Assembly (NCBI GenBank): GCA_023213395.1
Contig: CM041465.1
Location: 230,089,741 to 230,153,740, forward strand
Source of the DNA: Cycas panzhihuaensis
Lineage: Eukaryota > Cycadophyta
DNA: 64,000 bases
Reading direction: 5' to 3'
Of this stretch, positions 44,281-55,799 are shown one piece after another; the stretch's first letter is position 1, and each line of letters begins with the position of its first letter. The notes below the pieces were generated by a model, which was not told the origin of the DNA, ran no database searches, and saw only the letters and a list, made by a program, of their open reading frames with translations. The translations under genes and the position numbers were made by a program.

Positions 44281-45160
44281 ATATCATAATGCTCACAATA
44301 GTTAGAACTTTTAATAAAATTAGTTCTTTTCTTCTTTCCTTCTTGTCTTTCAGATGAGTGCAATTTAAGATTATTTTCATACTTATTAGAAGTAAAAGTA
44401 GAATCTTTAGACATGAATATAGGTTTCTTGATTTTATTTTCTATTGCAATAGTCATTTTACTTACTTCTCCAATGGATTGAACCTTAAAAATCCTTAGTT
44501 CCTTCCTTATGTATTCATGTAATCCTCCAATGAATTTCATAAGAGTGCTATGTTCATCCATATTAATACCAAGTAGCATGCCATGCCTAAAAAATAAAGA
44601 AGTATAGTCTTAGACACATACACCTCTCCCTTGGCGTAAATATTGCCAAGTGACCCATTGGTCTTCCTCATGACCTATGGGGTAGTATTGCTTCTTTATT
44701 ACTTTCTTAAAATCCATCCACGAAAAAAAAGATACATCATGAGTCTTTAAATATGCATTCCACCATGTCAATGTATGTTTACACAACTTGAGCTTAGCAA
44801 ATGAAAGCTTTTGAGCATTATTATAAACATAAATTATGAAGTAGGTTTCAAGTTAATCCAACCAATGGTCCAACTTTTCAGTATTTACTTCTCCATCATA
44901 AGTTGGAATATTCAACTTTGCCTCCACCTTGAAGGGTTGATGAGATGAAGTACCCTTACTTTCTTTAAATGAGTGCTTTAAGATCTCCTCATCTTCCTCT
45001 TCATGGTTGTGATCATATATGTATCCTCCTTTAACTTCCTTCTCTTTGCCTTTGCCCTTGACTAGAGGTAGAAGTTGGGTCATCATCTACATCAAGACTT
45101 CTACATTCTTCTCAAGCTTCTCAAATCTAATTTCTCCATCTTCTTTTTCAGCCATGGTGC
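44281..45160 (-). pseudogene. Element E gag
   Basis: 45086-44853 has an acidic stretch and VEAKLNIPTYDGEVNTEKLD, the start of a gypsy gag core. The core continues in broken frames to 44579-44280 (MKFIGGLHEYIRKELRIFKV). The zinc knuckle near 44290-44250 (NYCEHYDISGHITAKYWKLH) has Tyr at two Cys positions, as expected from TGT to TAT changes. Start codon not certain; the reading begins near 45160. Confidence 0.8.
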
Positions 45161-45271
45161 TTGGATTCTTTCTTTGTCTTCTTGGTGATTGCAACACAAG
45201 AAAAACTTCACCTTTCTCTTTGTATCCTTTCCTTGTCTATACCATTCAAGTCCCTGCAACAAAGATCATAT

Positions 45272-45283
45272 GCTCTAATACCA
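45272..45283 (-). other. Primer binding site of element E (tRNA-iMet type)
   Basis: Minus-strand TGGTATTAGAGC, one base from the common TGGTATCAGAGC site complementary to initiator tRNA-Met. It lies six bases from the 5' LTR end. Confidence 0.85.
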
Positions 45284-45289
45284 AAAATA

Positions 45290-46200
45290 TGATCCCAAAG
45301 TAGAGCTTAATTGGTAAAGAAATAAATTATCAACCTTTCTCCTTGAAATCATGGGTATTCATATAGAATTCTCAATAACATCAAAATAGGGATGAGCCCA
45401 CAAAAGGAAATTCTACACCAAATCATTTATGCTTGCCATTGCTCCAAAGGTAAGAAGAGTAATACTTTTATTAAACTATAAAAATCTTCATTTAATGGTG
45501 GAGAAAATAACTAACAAAAGAATGGTCAAGTTACAAGGAATAGATGATACAATTATATTATAATGGGGGCCTCCAACCCTCTAAGTGCTTCTCCAAGGAT
45601 GCTTCCAAGTCAAGTCTCTTTCACATATAAGAACCAAGTCTCCAACCATGTAAATGAGATCAAGAGGGCTCAATTTATAGAAATAAATCCAAATTGCATG
45701 TTTAACAAGTGGAAATCATATAGGTATAACCACTAGAACCATAATGCATGTTGTCTAAGTGACCTTCATATAATTGTAAAAAGTTGCTGCTTTTTCCTAG
45801 GCTTAACGAACTCCAAATCGGTTCAAATTTGGTACACATATAGGAACATGTCCCCTTTGCTTCCTCAAAATTTTAGCTCATTTGGATGTCATTTATCTGT
45901 ATTTTTATTGATTTAATGATAGTATGTGTTTGTTATTTTTCTGCTGGCTATGGGATCAATGTTCTGTAAAACAAGGCTTAAAATCTAATCAAATGATATT
46001 TTTTGAACCCCACCTTTTGTACACATGTAGTGGGATGTGTCTTCTTCATTTCCATAAAATTTCATATAAGTTTGATACCATTTGGCCATATCTCTTTCAT
46101 TTATGCCAATGCCTAGTATTTTCTGCATCTTGTAGACATATGGTAGATCCTCCTAGCATTTTCTGCCTCTTGTAAATATATGGTAGATCCTCATGGATCA
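45290..46200 (-). repeat. Element E right LTR (5' LTR)
   Basis: 911 bp matching 39768-40657. It carries an extra block of about 23 bp near 46170-46195 (a repeat of TATGGTAGATCCTC) just before its GATCA end. Confidence 0.88.
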
Positions 46201-46500
46201 ATAGGCCTTCTAACCAAGTCTATAATCCTGTTGCTATCTTCTGCCCTGTGATGTTAAATAGAACTTCATCTGCTAAACACAATCACATTATGCTAAGAGA
46301 TCTTTTGTCTAGATCATCCCATTCATCATCATCCATCCATACGGGTTTTCAATTTATATGCCAAAGTTTTGTATAATCCTTATTATACCAAAACATCATA
46401 CGCTTTCAACTTCCACAACTTGAAGTTATCTTGCCATTGAATTTCTCTACCTTGAACTTTACATTCATCAATTTTTCCATTTGGTGCAGAAAAAACTAAT
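46201..46500 (-). pseudogene. Element D gag, N-terminal part
   Basis: Minus strand reads FSAPNGKIDECKVQGREIQW, QDNFKLWKLKAYDVLV and later ADEVLFNITGQKIATGL and TWLEGL, a copia gag N-terminus (FNGKNFSLWKRKM-like). It meets element E at 46200 and resumes at 39767 with YMTKSVTNQ. Confidence 0.78.
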
Positions 46501-46540
46501 ACTAAAACCTTCACAAACTTGCTACAAAAATAAAAGTGAT

Positions 46541-46550
46541 TCTAATACCA
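46541..46550 (-). other. Primer binding site of element D (tRNA-iMet type)
   Basis: Minus-strand TGGTATTAGA, two bases after the 5' LTR end (CTTAACA). Resembles the TGGTATCAGA site common in copia elements. Confidence 0.8.
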
Positions 46551-46552
46551 CT

Positions 46553-47211
46553 TGTTAAGAAAACTAGGTCCCAATAACTAAAAACTACCAACAATATCTA
46601 AACTATTTTGTAATTAGTTATAGGAATTGAAACTAAAATTTAACATACAAGTTCTTAAACTAGATATAATACAATAAATAAATCAGAAAGCTAAAGCATC
46701 ATATATATACCAAATATAACATGGTAAAACCCTAGCAGTGTACTAAGGAAACACCCATATAAGAAAGGTATCGATCTTTATTATCTAAGAATGGAGAAAT
46801 GTACATAATCTATACTAGAATGCTCACAATAAGAACAACTAGCCACCTCTTCTCAATATAGTACATCTAATACATTAAATACCATCAACATAATAAAAAA
46901 ACACCCTTAATTGGGCTATACGAGAGAGTCATATAAGGCATAAATCTTGACCATCAAATCTAGGGTATTTTGAATGAATAACCCCAATTCTCTTTACTAT
47001 TTACTATGGTTTACAATGCTAGATTTTTGGGTTAGGGGCTATTACTCCCAAACCCCCTCTTTATAGAGGGCTTTTTAACTCCCCCTGTACCCCCCAGCTA
47101 AGGGGGGCTCCTGTCCCCCTTGGATCCCCCCGTGAAAGTTTAGGGGGGGAATTACACTACCAACCTATCAAAATTTTTATCTCCAAAATATTGTTGTCAT
47201 ATTATCCAACT
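46553..47211 (-). repeat. Element D right LTR (5' LTR), 659 bp
   Basis: Starts TGTTAAGAAAAC and ends TATCCAACT on the + strand. Its first 430 bp match 37517-37945. On the minus strand it holds a cluster of G runs (+ strand C runs 47081-47131) just upstream of a TATAAA box (+ strand 47060-47065). Confidence 0.9.
47060..47065 (-). promoter_or_regulatory. Likely TATA box of element D 5' LTR
   Basis: Minus-strand TATAAA in CCCTCTATAAAGAGGGGG, inside a short inverted repeat, about 150 bp from the LTR start on the element strand. It directly follows the G-run cluster. Confidence 0.6.
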
Positions 47212-48346
47212 AGAGGGAGCACTATTCACACTACCCCTTCACTATTACTATCAACATTCTTGAGTTTACATTGAAGAGGATTGTTGTAGACATAGCTCTT
47301 TGATGAATGCCATGCTCATACTCATGATAGGAGAGCTAGGTATAGGAGCCCTTGAGATGGTCCCATGGAGGTACCAAGGCTATGATAGTAATGAGAAGAC
47401 ACCCTTGGGAATGATAACACTTGCACTTGCCCTTAAAGACAAAATAGTACAAACTAAAATTATGGTCCTCAACATTGATATGGACTATAAACTCTTGTTG
47501 GGTCACCCATGGATTGACTAAATGGGAGCTATTTACTCTTCTAGCTGGTGACAATTCAAGTTTACTCATGGAGGGTAAATAAAGGTTGTTACCCAAGAGC
47601 CCCCTTGTAGCTGATCATCTCATCAACCATGCCAGGTAATCTTTAGGATAGCCAATGAGGTTGAGGACCTATCTAACCCATTGATCACCAGTTCCTTTGA
47701 TATTAAAAGCCCTAAGGAAGGGTAAGATGCATCTCCCCCACAGCCAAGTTTGCTTCATTTTTCCCCCATCGGCATAGGGAGCTATGAGTATTTAGTTGCC
47801 TTAAGTGACCATAAGTCCAATGACGACTATGAAGAATTACCCCATCAAATCTCCCTCCTTAACATGCAAAGGGGGCATGCCCCCAATCCCCTAATGCATT
47901 GCAGATTTTAATGTAGGACTCATATGGGGATGAACGATCAATGCTTAACTGACATGGTAAGGCCTTCTTGTACTTCATTCTAGCGACCACGTACTATCAA
48001 TCTACTGAAGTACATCGACCCTTGAACAACCTATAAACATTCTGCTCTAGGAGGACCTCAATTCTCATTGTCCTCTAAAGATGATAAGGATGTTGATTAC
48101 CTTTTTTCATATGATGGGTCCATCATTTATAATCCCAACCCTAGCTAATATTTCTCCCCTTCAAAAGGAATACAAGATTGTAGGAGAGTATACTCCAACT
48201 CTTCAAAAGAGTCCCCTCACTATTAAGACTAGCTAGTTGACTACTATGAGCCTATCACTCCCCTACTTATTTCCCAATGTCCTCTCAGTAAGATTATCCA
48301 TAGGATATATTACTTTAAGAACAATAAGGCTTAGTTAGAACACCTA
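47212..48346 (+). pseudogene. Element A aspartic protease and linker
   Basis: After element D, A reads HYPFTITINILEFTLKRIVV, then a destroyed active site (VDIAL and two stops, where B has VDNGSS). 47300-47521 continues with GALEMVPWRYQGYDSNEKTP and MDYKLLLGHPWID, the second protease box. The linker up to 48346 is recognisable in pieces (FSPIGIGSYEYLVALSDHKS at about 47757). Frames change several times. Confidence 0.75.
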
Positions 48347-49396
48347 GTGGGGGCTACACCCAATTTACCTTTTAGATACCACAAGCTTAGTTTTTGGAAG
48401 TGTTTAGCTATTGGATCATCCCTATCCAAGTATCACCAACTAATAACTCCTCTTCACCTACCTATTGTCAAAACCCCTTTAAACTTTGAGGAAGGGAACA
48501 CCATGTATGCAAGGGCAACCAAGGATATCATCCTCACCTCTGATAAGGTCATCAAGGTCAAAGTAGAATGCTTGCCCCAAGAAATAGATGAATATACCAA
48601 GTTATTTCAAGAGTTTTATGATGTCTTCATATGGGACTATTCAGATATAAAGGGCATCGACCCTAATATCATTACTTATAAACTTACCACTATACTGGGT
48701 GCTCACCATGTGAGGCAAAAATAATGCCCCTTACACACAAAATCATTAGTCATAGTCAAAATAGAAGTTGAAAAGCTACTAGGTGTGGGCCTCATCACTT
48801 CCATTGACTATCCTAGATGGGTCTCCAACATTGTATCTCTTGTTAAGAAGAATGGGACTATTAGAATTTGCATTAACTTTAGAGACATTAATAATACATA
48901 TCCTAAAGACAACTTTTCCCTTTTATTCATTGATTAAATCATTGATCATACTACTAGTTTTGAGGTTATGGCCTTAATAGATGGCTTCTTTGGCTATAAC
49001 TAAATCCAAATATCTCTTGAGTACCACCACAAAATGTCCTTCACCACTCCTCAGGGGACATTTACTTACAAGGCCATGCCCTTCAGTTCAAAGAATATTG
49101 ATGCTACCTACCAAAGAGATATATAGTTTCTATTCCATAACCTTATTAACAAGATTCTTGAGGTATTCATGGATGTTATGATGGGCCTTTCTCAAAAGAG
49201 GATTGATCACCCTGCAGACCTTAGGGCCATTTTTACAAGGCACTAAAAATACCATGTCAGCCTAAATCCACTTAAGTGTGTCTTCACGGTGACGACTAAT
49301 AAACTCTTAGGGTTCCTTGTTTCCAAATAAGGAATCCAAGTTGACCCTGATAAGGTTAAAGCAATAATCAAGATACCTCCCCCAAGTAACCAAGAG
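48347..49396 (+). pseudogene. Element A reverse transcriptase (cut by element F)
   Basis: 48347-48724 is the pre-RT stretch (NFEEGNTMYARATKDIILTS, DKVIKVKVECLPQEIDEY, IWDYSDIKGIDPNIITYKLT). RT follows: GVGLITSIDYPRWVSNIVSL, KKNGTIRICINFRDINN, MALIDGFFGYN, ILEVFMDVMMGLS and HVSLNPLKCVFTVTTNKLLG. The active-site box FMDV has lost its second Asp. TAG/TAA codons occur throughout. It ends after KAIIKIPPPSNQE, where RNase H should begin. Confidence 0.82.
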
Positions 49397-50536
49397 TGAG
49401 GGGTGAGTAAGAGCTAATAATTACATAAGTGATCCTCCTCAAGCTTCCCTAAGATTGCCAATGGTCTCCTTTCAAGTATTCCTCTAATGATCTAGTGGTA
49501 ATTGCTTGGTGCTCTAAGCTAAATCAAGTAAACCTCACCAATCTTAGAGAGAATAAGGCCAAGTATGATAGTATTCCAAGGTGTTGAGTCCTAAGAATAA
49601 GAAAACAAGTCCAAGCTAGTGAGAATCTGAATCAAGAATGAGTATTTCCACTGAGTTCAAACAAGAATGAGTGTGTGAACCAAGCTCAACCAATGATGAG
49701 AATCTTTGAAATTTGAAACTAGCTAATGGAAGTGAACCTAGTTGATGAAAGAATGGAGAAAAGAACCCCCACCCTTAAAAATGAGGGATTTTATAGAAGT
49801 ATTGAAGCTGTTGTGGTGGTGGTTTCATGTGAGAAACCATCACTAGGAAACCATGGACTTATCATGGTTTTTTTTTTTTTAACAAATCCACTCTAAATTT
49901 AAAAAAAAATAGTAGTTAAGTGATTTTAGAGGCCTTCCTAGATTGTTAAGCACTGTCTTGGACTTGTAATAGCCTACCAAGTCTGATAGGGAGGTATTAA
50001 TTACATAATTTAAATGTTGTTGGCTGCAGCTAATTATTTTAACGATCATACTGTAGAGTTCTATGTGGTACCGTGAACTTGTCTGGAGTACCATAAAATA
50101 CTCAATAGTAGTATTGTTATTAGGATAAAACAATACGGTATTGTAATATTTTATCAAAATTGATCTCAAAGCTCCATGTCATTACTTCTAACTCCTATAG
50201 TCTAATCCCAAGCTCATTAAATGACAGACCACATGTAGTTAAAAATAAAGAAGAACAAGTAGCCATGGGTCAAAAAACTAACAAAAACAAAGTTGTAGGG
50301 ATAGCAGAGGGGCTACCTCACCAAACATTAGGCCATAATGGGAGGCTCTGGGTCCATTGGACTGGAGTCCTGATTGCCATCGTGATAAAGGAGGAGAAAA
50401 GCAAGTCAAACAATCATTAAATCATCATCCTAGACTCAATAATATAGATCTAAAGTTATGAGTAGAGGGAGAGATGTATACCTTCACTTACCTGTATGTT
50501 GTCATCTCATGATCCATTCTTGATAGCCAAGAAATG
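49397..50536 (-). repeat. Element F LTR (probable)
   Basis: About 1.14 kb. The right end (GTATACCTTCACTTACCTG...CCATTCTTGATAGCCAAGAAAT) lines up with the ends of C, G and H LTRs (GTATACCTGAACGTACCTG...CCATTCCCGATGGTAGGAAACA). A GTGGTACCGTGAACTTG motif is at about 50062-50080, like the LTR motif of the Tat copies. It has no matching second copy in the window, so the call rests on these ends and on the break in A. Confidence 0.55.
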
Positions 50537-52573
50537 CCTGGTTCCTTTTGTTTATAGTTTATAGGGATTCGATGAACTTGAAGATGTAAGGATGAGCAGA
50601 AGAGGTTGTTTTGATTTATGAAGGTGCTTATTTGAATTATGTCATGTTTTTATTAAATTATTACATTAGTTCAAGTTGGTGCTTTACCTCAGTTGAGTAA
50701 ATTGGTATAAGGCATTATTTTGATATCAAAGCAAATGAATTGGGCATGTTTTGAGTATATGATGGCTATGTGATATGCCTTAGGGATTTAATAGTGATAT
50801 GAAGTATGTATAATGTGATGTTTTGATGGCAAAGTAAGTGCTTTTAGACACTGTTGGTGATGTGTTTTGGGCATTTCATTAGTGATATGAGGTGATGTGT
50901 AGCTCTTGTTACATGTGATTACATAATAGAGTTGGTTGGGTATGAATTATCAATAGTAATGTTATATTCAATGATTGATAAGAGGGCATAGGCGAATGCA
51001 TATTCGGCGTGATTGTTAGGCAAGCTATCAATGTTAATGTATGGTCATTAATTGATAGAAGTGTGAGTTGAATGGAAATACTAAGCTATAGGGCAAGTAA
51101 ACTATGTTATGGTAATTGATCATTGCATATTTATTACAAGGTGTGATTTGTTTTATAAAAGGTATATTTTATTCACAATATATAAATGTTTTTACATCAA
51201 ATGTATGAGGTGAAAGTGGTTCAGAATTGCTGTTTATTTGCCTATTTGTATAAGTGGTTATTAATTTGTGGTGGATTATTATACTTTGGGTGGTTGAACT
51301 AATAGTATCATGGGTTTTATAGCCTGTTAGATGCTAGTTTAATGTTTGTGCATATCTAAACAAGTTTGATGTAGAATAGATAGTGTGTTTATAATGTAAT
51401 TAAAGTAATAATAGAAAGGTATATGACGAATGCTATAAAATCAATTTTGCCTTTTTCATGGTATAAAATAGGAGTTGATTATCCCATGCACCCCAGTAAG
51501 ATTATGTTATAGATGAAGAATGATACCATGTATAGATATGGAGGTATTGGTGCATTGTAAGAGTTTACCTCCCATGATTTTTTAGTAGAAGCTATTACGA
51601 TAGGTGTTGAACAAGTACCTATTAAGGTTGTTCATGGTATATCCCACTAATTATATATTAGACTAATCACAAGCCTTCCATTATATATTTGAGTGTGCTA
51701 ATTGAACATATCTTAGACGTAGATTGCAACAGTAAGATTGTAAGAGGTTGGAGTCTATTTGTATGGGGTTTAAACAAAGCTTATAAATTATGTGATTTGC
51801 AAGGGGAAAAGCATTGTGATTAATCAAGATGTCAATTAAAAAGTTATTGATATATGATATCAAAGTGTCATCTGAATATAGGTTTTATCCTTTATTTCTT
51901 CCATTTCCAAGCCATGGTTTAGCAAGTGTAGATGTTTATGTATTTAACATTATGTTTGAGATGGAAGTAGGACCTAATGGGAGTATTGATGAGGAGCTAT
52001 TATAAGAAGAGGCACATATTGCAACATGTATTTCATTGTGGGCTAGGGGGACCATTGAAGAATTTGATATGATGGTTGAAGACTTAGAGGATGATTGAAG
52101 AACAAGGATCAACATGCCAGTTAAACTTATCATAGATACCAATGTTCTAATGAAAAGAGATTCACAATGGAGAGCTACAATAGAGGAGTAGTAATATGTG
52201 TGGGATTTGGTTCCCATACCTCCCTCAAATAGCCTAATCAGTTTTTAAGTTGGTAAGACTTAATACATAGGATTTCATATAGAAAGAAGGATTTAGTTAT
52301 GGGAAGACATTTGCATTAGTTTCTATATTGTTATTAGTATGGTTGATCCTTACTTTGATAGCTACAAATAGTTGGGAGTCACATCAAGTAAATGCATGGT
52401 TAACATTTCTTAATGGATATTTGAAGAGGAGATTCATATGGCTCAAGTGGATTAACCTTTTGGTTTACTCAAGGAATAGGTTGAGTACCATGGACTAAGT
52501 ATTAGTGCGAGAGGAGCTATATGGTTGCAGGGACTATTGGGGCCATTTCCAAATAATCATGTATATATAAGGC
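50537..52573. other. AT-rich stretch with no recognised gene
   Basis: Composition is clearly richer in A and T than the Tat elements. No long ORF, LTR pair or repeat was found. On the + strand 51936-52210 has a readable stretch (FEMEVGPNGSIDEELL, EEAHIATCISLWARGTIEEF, DMMVEDLEDD, then MPVKLIIDTNVLMKRDSQWR) broken by stops. It looks protein-like but I do not recognise it. The opposite-strand ORF 51936-52217 is probably its shadow. Confidence 0.5.
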
Positions 52574-55356
52574 TGGATATGCATCTACGGGATAATCACT
52601 AAGCTCGGTAGGAGTGATGATGGTCGATGGTAATATCGAAGGTATGGGCAAAAACCTACAAGCAAAGAAAGTATCACATAGGGCACCCCATGCACCAGAG
52701 TGCGAGTTCAGGACTTGTGGATGATACCCAACTACCTTGAAGTGGCCCTTAATCTAGGAAAGAGAGAGGGAATACAGGGAGAGTAGCCTGGATAGACTCA
52801 AGAGAAAGGTCCTCCCACCCTTGAATGGCCAGAAGGGGAGAAGCGGAGTCCTCAAGGGTTTCCCTATGATGGAGGGAAACAGACGTGGACAAGGTAGGCG
52901 AAAGCCTACAATGTAGTTAGGTTCCTCTTGGTTATTTGGCCAAGCAAATAGGGCCAAGAGGAGGAGAGAGAGAAAGGGAAAGAGACAACTAAACCAAAGT
53001 TTCCTTTAACAATTCAAGGGGCAAATGGAAAAGGAAAAGGGGATAGGTGTCACACGTGCAAGCAAACAATATCAAATGGAATGAACCGAAAGGGTAAGCT
53101 AGGCTTTATAGGAAAAAGAAAAGGGAAGAGTAAGTTTCCTATAACAACCTTTTCCTATAAGGGGTTGAGTATATGACATGCAAGCATACAAATACAAACA
53201 AATGCTACCATTTATCTTTTTACTTTTATATGACCTACTTAGTTAGAACATAGATTCTGAATAAAAGTAAGAAAGGGAAATGGGGGTTAAAGGAAGGATG
53301 TGCATACCCAGAAGATGTAGCGGCCGATGGGAGGCCTCACCCATGCATAACGCATGTCCTTGCGTCAATCCACAGATGCATAACCAAGTCTTGACATGAA
53401 TGATGGGGGCTTCCTTACCTTCCCCTTTGTGAAAAGAAATCAGAATAGAAGAAAGTAAAAGCAAAGGAAAAAAATGGCAGATCTTACCCGGATTTAGATG
53501 TTTTATACCTTTGCGAGAGCACCACACCAACCTATACATGCACTAGCTTATCCCTTCTAAGAAGGGGCTGCAAAAGATAAGCTATATATATGCAAGTATA
53601 TATGTAATGTTTGTGTTAAAATGTTAGGAAAGACAACCACTGCAAAAAGCTCCAAAATCCTCTCTCAAGCAAGCATGTAAATCAAGCAAAATGGAGTGAA
53701 GGAAGCCTCAGGATGGCTAACACTCTGCTAGACTCTCCACACAACTCTCTAGCACAACAAGAAGAGGGTGAAGACAACTAAAGACAGCCAAGAAATACAA
53801 GGATAAAAGTGACAAAGTGTTGGGAAATATCCAAGGTGCAGAGTTGCTATGGGCAGCAATATGATGCACAAACCCTTGCCAATGTTATCAAGGGATACCC
53901 AACAATACAAGGGACACTACAGGGGTCCAAACAAGAGGCATGTATGCCTAGAATCAATGCAGTAAGGGGCTTTATACACTGATAATCTAGCACAGGCCTA
54001 AGGCTCACCAACTCCTAATTATCCCAAGAGGAGCATGGAGTAAGAGAAGAGAAGGTGGGAGGGGGAATGCCCTTGGAGAGTAGGACTGAGAGGGGGGTTG
54101 CCCTACCTTGCTCTCTTCACCCAACCTTATGGTTCTTCTCCTACTGCTCCCTTAAGGAAAACTAGTAGAGGGAAGGCAGAAACCCAGAAGCAACAAGCCA
54201 AACTTAATGAAAACGAGCTTTGCTAGAGTCAAACCTGAAGGAAACAGGAAAACAAATCAAGAAATGGGTCCAGCATGGAGATAACTTCCTATAAATCTGA
54301 AGAAAAGGGTTTGGAGGACCTATTGGGCTGATATAGAGTAGGTTTGCCCCTGCAACCAGCAGAGAAGAGGATCCCTGTAAGGGTTTGTAGGAGAAATCCC
54401 AATAGATAGTTAAAAGAAACACTTGTTGGGCGAGTTGGAGAAGAATAACACTAAAATTTATTTAATAACACTTAGAGAGAGGCTTCCTACCATGGAGGAA
54501 GGTAGTTATAGGCAGATCCTAGCCTAGAGTAGCAAGAAATGCAGGCCTGCAAGTGCACCTGTAGCAGGAAGAGAAGAGGATAGAAAGTTGCAACAGGAAA
54601 TAATTATTTTGAAGAGCAAAATATGATCTAAGAGTCCTCAAAATAATGAGGGTTTTGATACTTATAGCCATCCCAGCCTTAAACATGAGAATAGGGTGCG
54701 AATAGGGCTGAGGTGGACACGAGGCCACATGGTAATTTTGTAAGAAACACGAGAATTATCACGACAGTTTTAAAAAAATAACTGATAATAGTCACACTGT
54801 GGTAAACTTTTTAGTACCGCGGTAAACTTCATGGTACCGCTAAGTTTACAGCGGTGTGGGACTAGAAAGCCAGAATGGCAAAAATCTGGGTTCTGGGAGC
54901 CTTAAGAGGTGATATGGCAGGCCTAGGAGGGGCTAGCCCTCCTGTCTAGGTGGCTGAGATAGTCCAAAATGCATGTGGATAAAGGCTAGGAGAGCATCAA
55001 TGGGCAAAGGTCCCAGAAATGAGGTGCTAGGAGCTCAAAGTCGAGGTATGAATGGGTCATACAAACCAAAAGAAGATTGAGGCAGTATGGAGACAGCACA
55101 AAGGGTCATAAAGTACCAGGGGATGCCTACCTTGTGGAAAGGTAGGTCTCACTAGGTTGTCATAGGCTCACAGTATGACAAGCGACATGACCAGGCAACA
55201 AATAGAAAGTGATCATACAAATGAAGCAAGCAGTCATGCAATGAGGCAACACTCCTATCAATCTTTCCAACGAAATAGTACAAGTGAAAAGGGAGAAGCA
55301 TACATAAGCCTACCTAAGTCGACCTATCTGTATCCATTCCCGGTAGCCAGGAAATA
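52574..55356 (-). repeat. Element G left LTR (3' LTR)
   Basis: About 2.78 kb related to, but well diverged from, C's LTR. Shared landmarks in order include the GCACCCCATGCACCAGAGTG block near 52685 and the GGTACCGCGGTAAAC/GGTACCGCTAAGTTTAC motif at 54795-54855. It ends CCATTCCCGGTAGCCAGGAAATA at 55356. The start (TGGATATGC at 52574) is uncertain by tens of bases. No gene is supported inside. Confidence 0.65.
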
Positions 55357-55370
55357 CTGCCCCCTTGGCA
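55357..55370 (-). other. Polypurine tract of element G
   Basis: Minus-strand TTGCCAAGGGGGCAG directly before the 3' LTR, nearly the same as B's tract. The 430 bp that follow (to about 55800) hold a short TATATATATATA run near 55446 and no gene. Confidence 0.8.
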
Positions 55371-55799
55371 ACAGAGCCTCATTGCTCGAAAGCATGGTGC
55401 GATGGCAAATGCTGGCAATAAAACTATCAATAGCACATGTGTATGTATATATATATAAACCATGATCATATCAGGAGTCAAGGGTGCCGACAAGTGTCGT
55501 GGTAGAATGCATGTGTCGTGGCAGAATGCGTGGATATGAGGACAGGGGTGGAGATGACATAGGGCTACCCATGTGCCACCCAAAAATCGATTGGAAGCTA
55601 AGAAGGATAAGGGGGCTGCCCCCATCGTGAAAATGCAAAGAGATGTTCATGATAAAGTCAGGTAAAAAGGGTAAATGAGTAAACCTGGTAGTTGCCATAG
55701 TTTAACCTCATTAGTGGCTAGCTTTCAGATGTGCGAACAGATCATAATGTGATTTGCATGACAGCCTAAGACTTGGGTGACAGAGCGATCGGGTAAGTC

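Larger units (their letters stand above)
39768..46200 (-). mobile_element. Element E: Ty3/gypsy chromovirus-like retrotransposon, 6.4 kb
   Basis: LTRs at 39768-40657 and 45290-46200 begin TGATC and end GATCA. Primer site 45272-45283 and polypurine tract 40658-40675 flank the coding part. Order on the minus strand: gag, protease, RT, RNase H, integrase, chromodomain-like tail. The target duplication is imperfect (ACAAG left, ATAGG right; both differences are transitions), but D's gag reading joins across it. RT and the integrase catalytic residues are intact, so E is among the better-preserved elements here. Confidence 0.9.
37517..47211 (-). mobile_element. Element D: Ty1/copia retrotransposon with deleted 3' half
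   Basis: The right LTR (46553-47211) is the 5' LTR, with a tRNA-iMet-type primer site beside it. Gag, knuckle, protease and part of integrase run leftwards on the minus strand. Reverse transcriptase, RNase H and about 220 bp of the 3' LTR are missing: the integrase end abuts a truncated left LTR. Element E (39768-46200) lies in its gag. Protease before integrase, GAG-pre-integrase and the missing RT after integrase fit the copia order. AGAGG duplications flank it. Confidence 0.88.
1..49396 (+). mobile_element. Element A: oldest Tat-like Ty3/gypsy retrotransposon, in three visible pieces
   Basis: The pieces 1-895, 35595-37516 and 47212-49396 form one decayed gag-pol in the + direction once the insertions B (896-35594) and D (37517-47211) are set aside. 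Piece 1 ends in the gag proline-rich block and piece 2 resumes in the same block. Piece 2 ends just before the protease and piece 3 begins with it. The order matches elements B and C. A's 5' LTR and primer site lie left of the window. Its RT is cut at 49396 by element F and its 3' part is not seen. Stop codons and frameshifts are dense, so it is inactive. Assignment to the Tat lineage is by similarity to B and C, which have more features preserved. Confidence 0.8.
49397..52573 (-). mobile_element. Element F: LTR-bearing insertion with unassigned interior
   Basis: A's RT stops abruptly at 49396 where a TGAGGGG-starting segment begins. The segment to 50536 ends like the other Tat-type LTRs. Reading inward, the minus strand has AAAAGGAACCAGG, a possible polypurine tract. 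The interior to 52573 is AT-rich, with no recognisable gag-pol. Its other LTR is not seen. The right boundary is where LTR G appears to start. Confidence 0.5.

Noticed and set aside
55175-55465. Plus-strand ORF across the G LTR end
   Set aside because: It spans the LTR boundary and polypurine tract, so it cannot be a conserved gene of the element.
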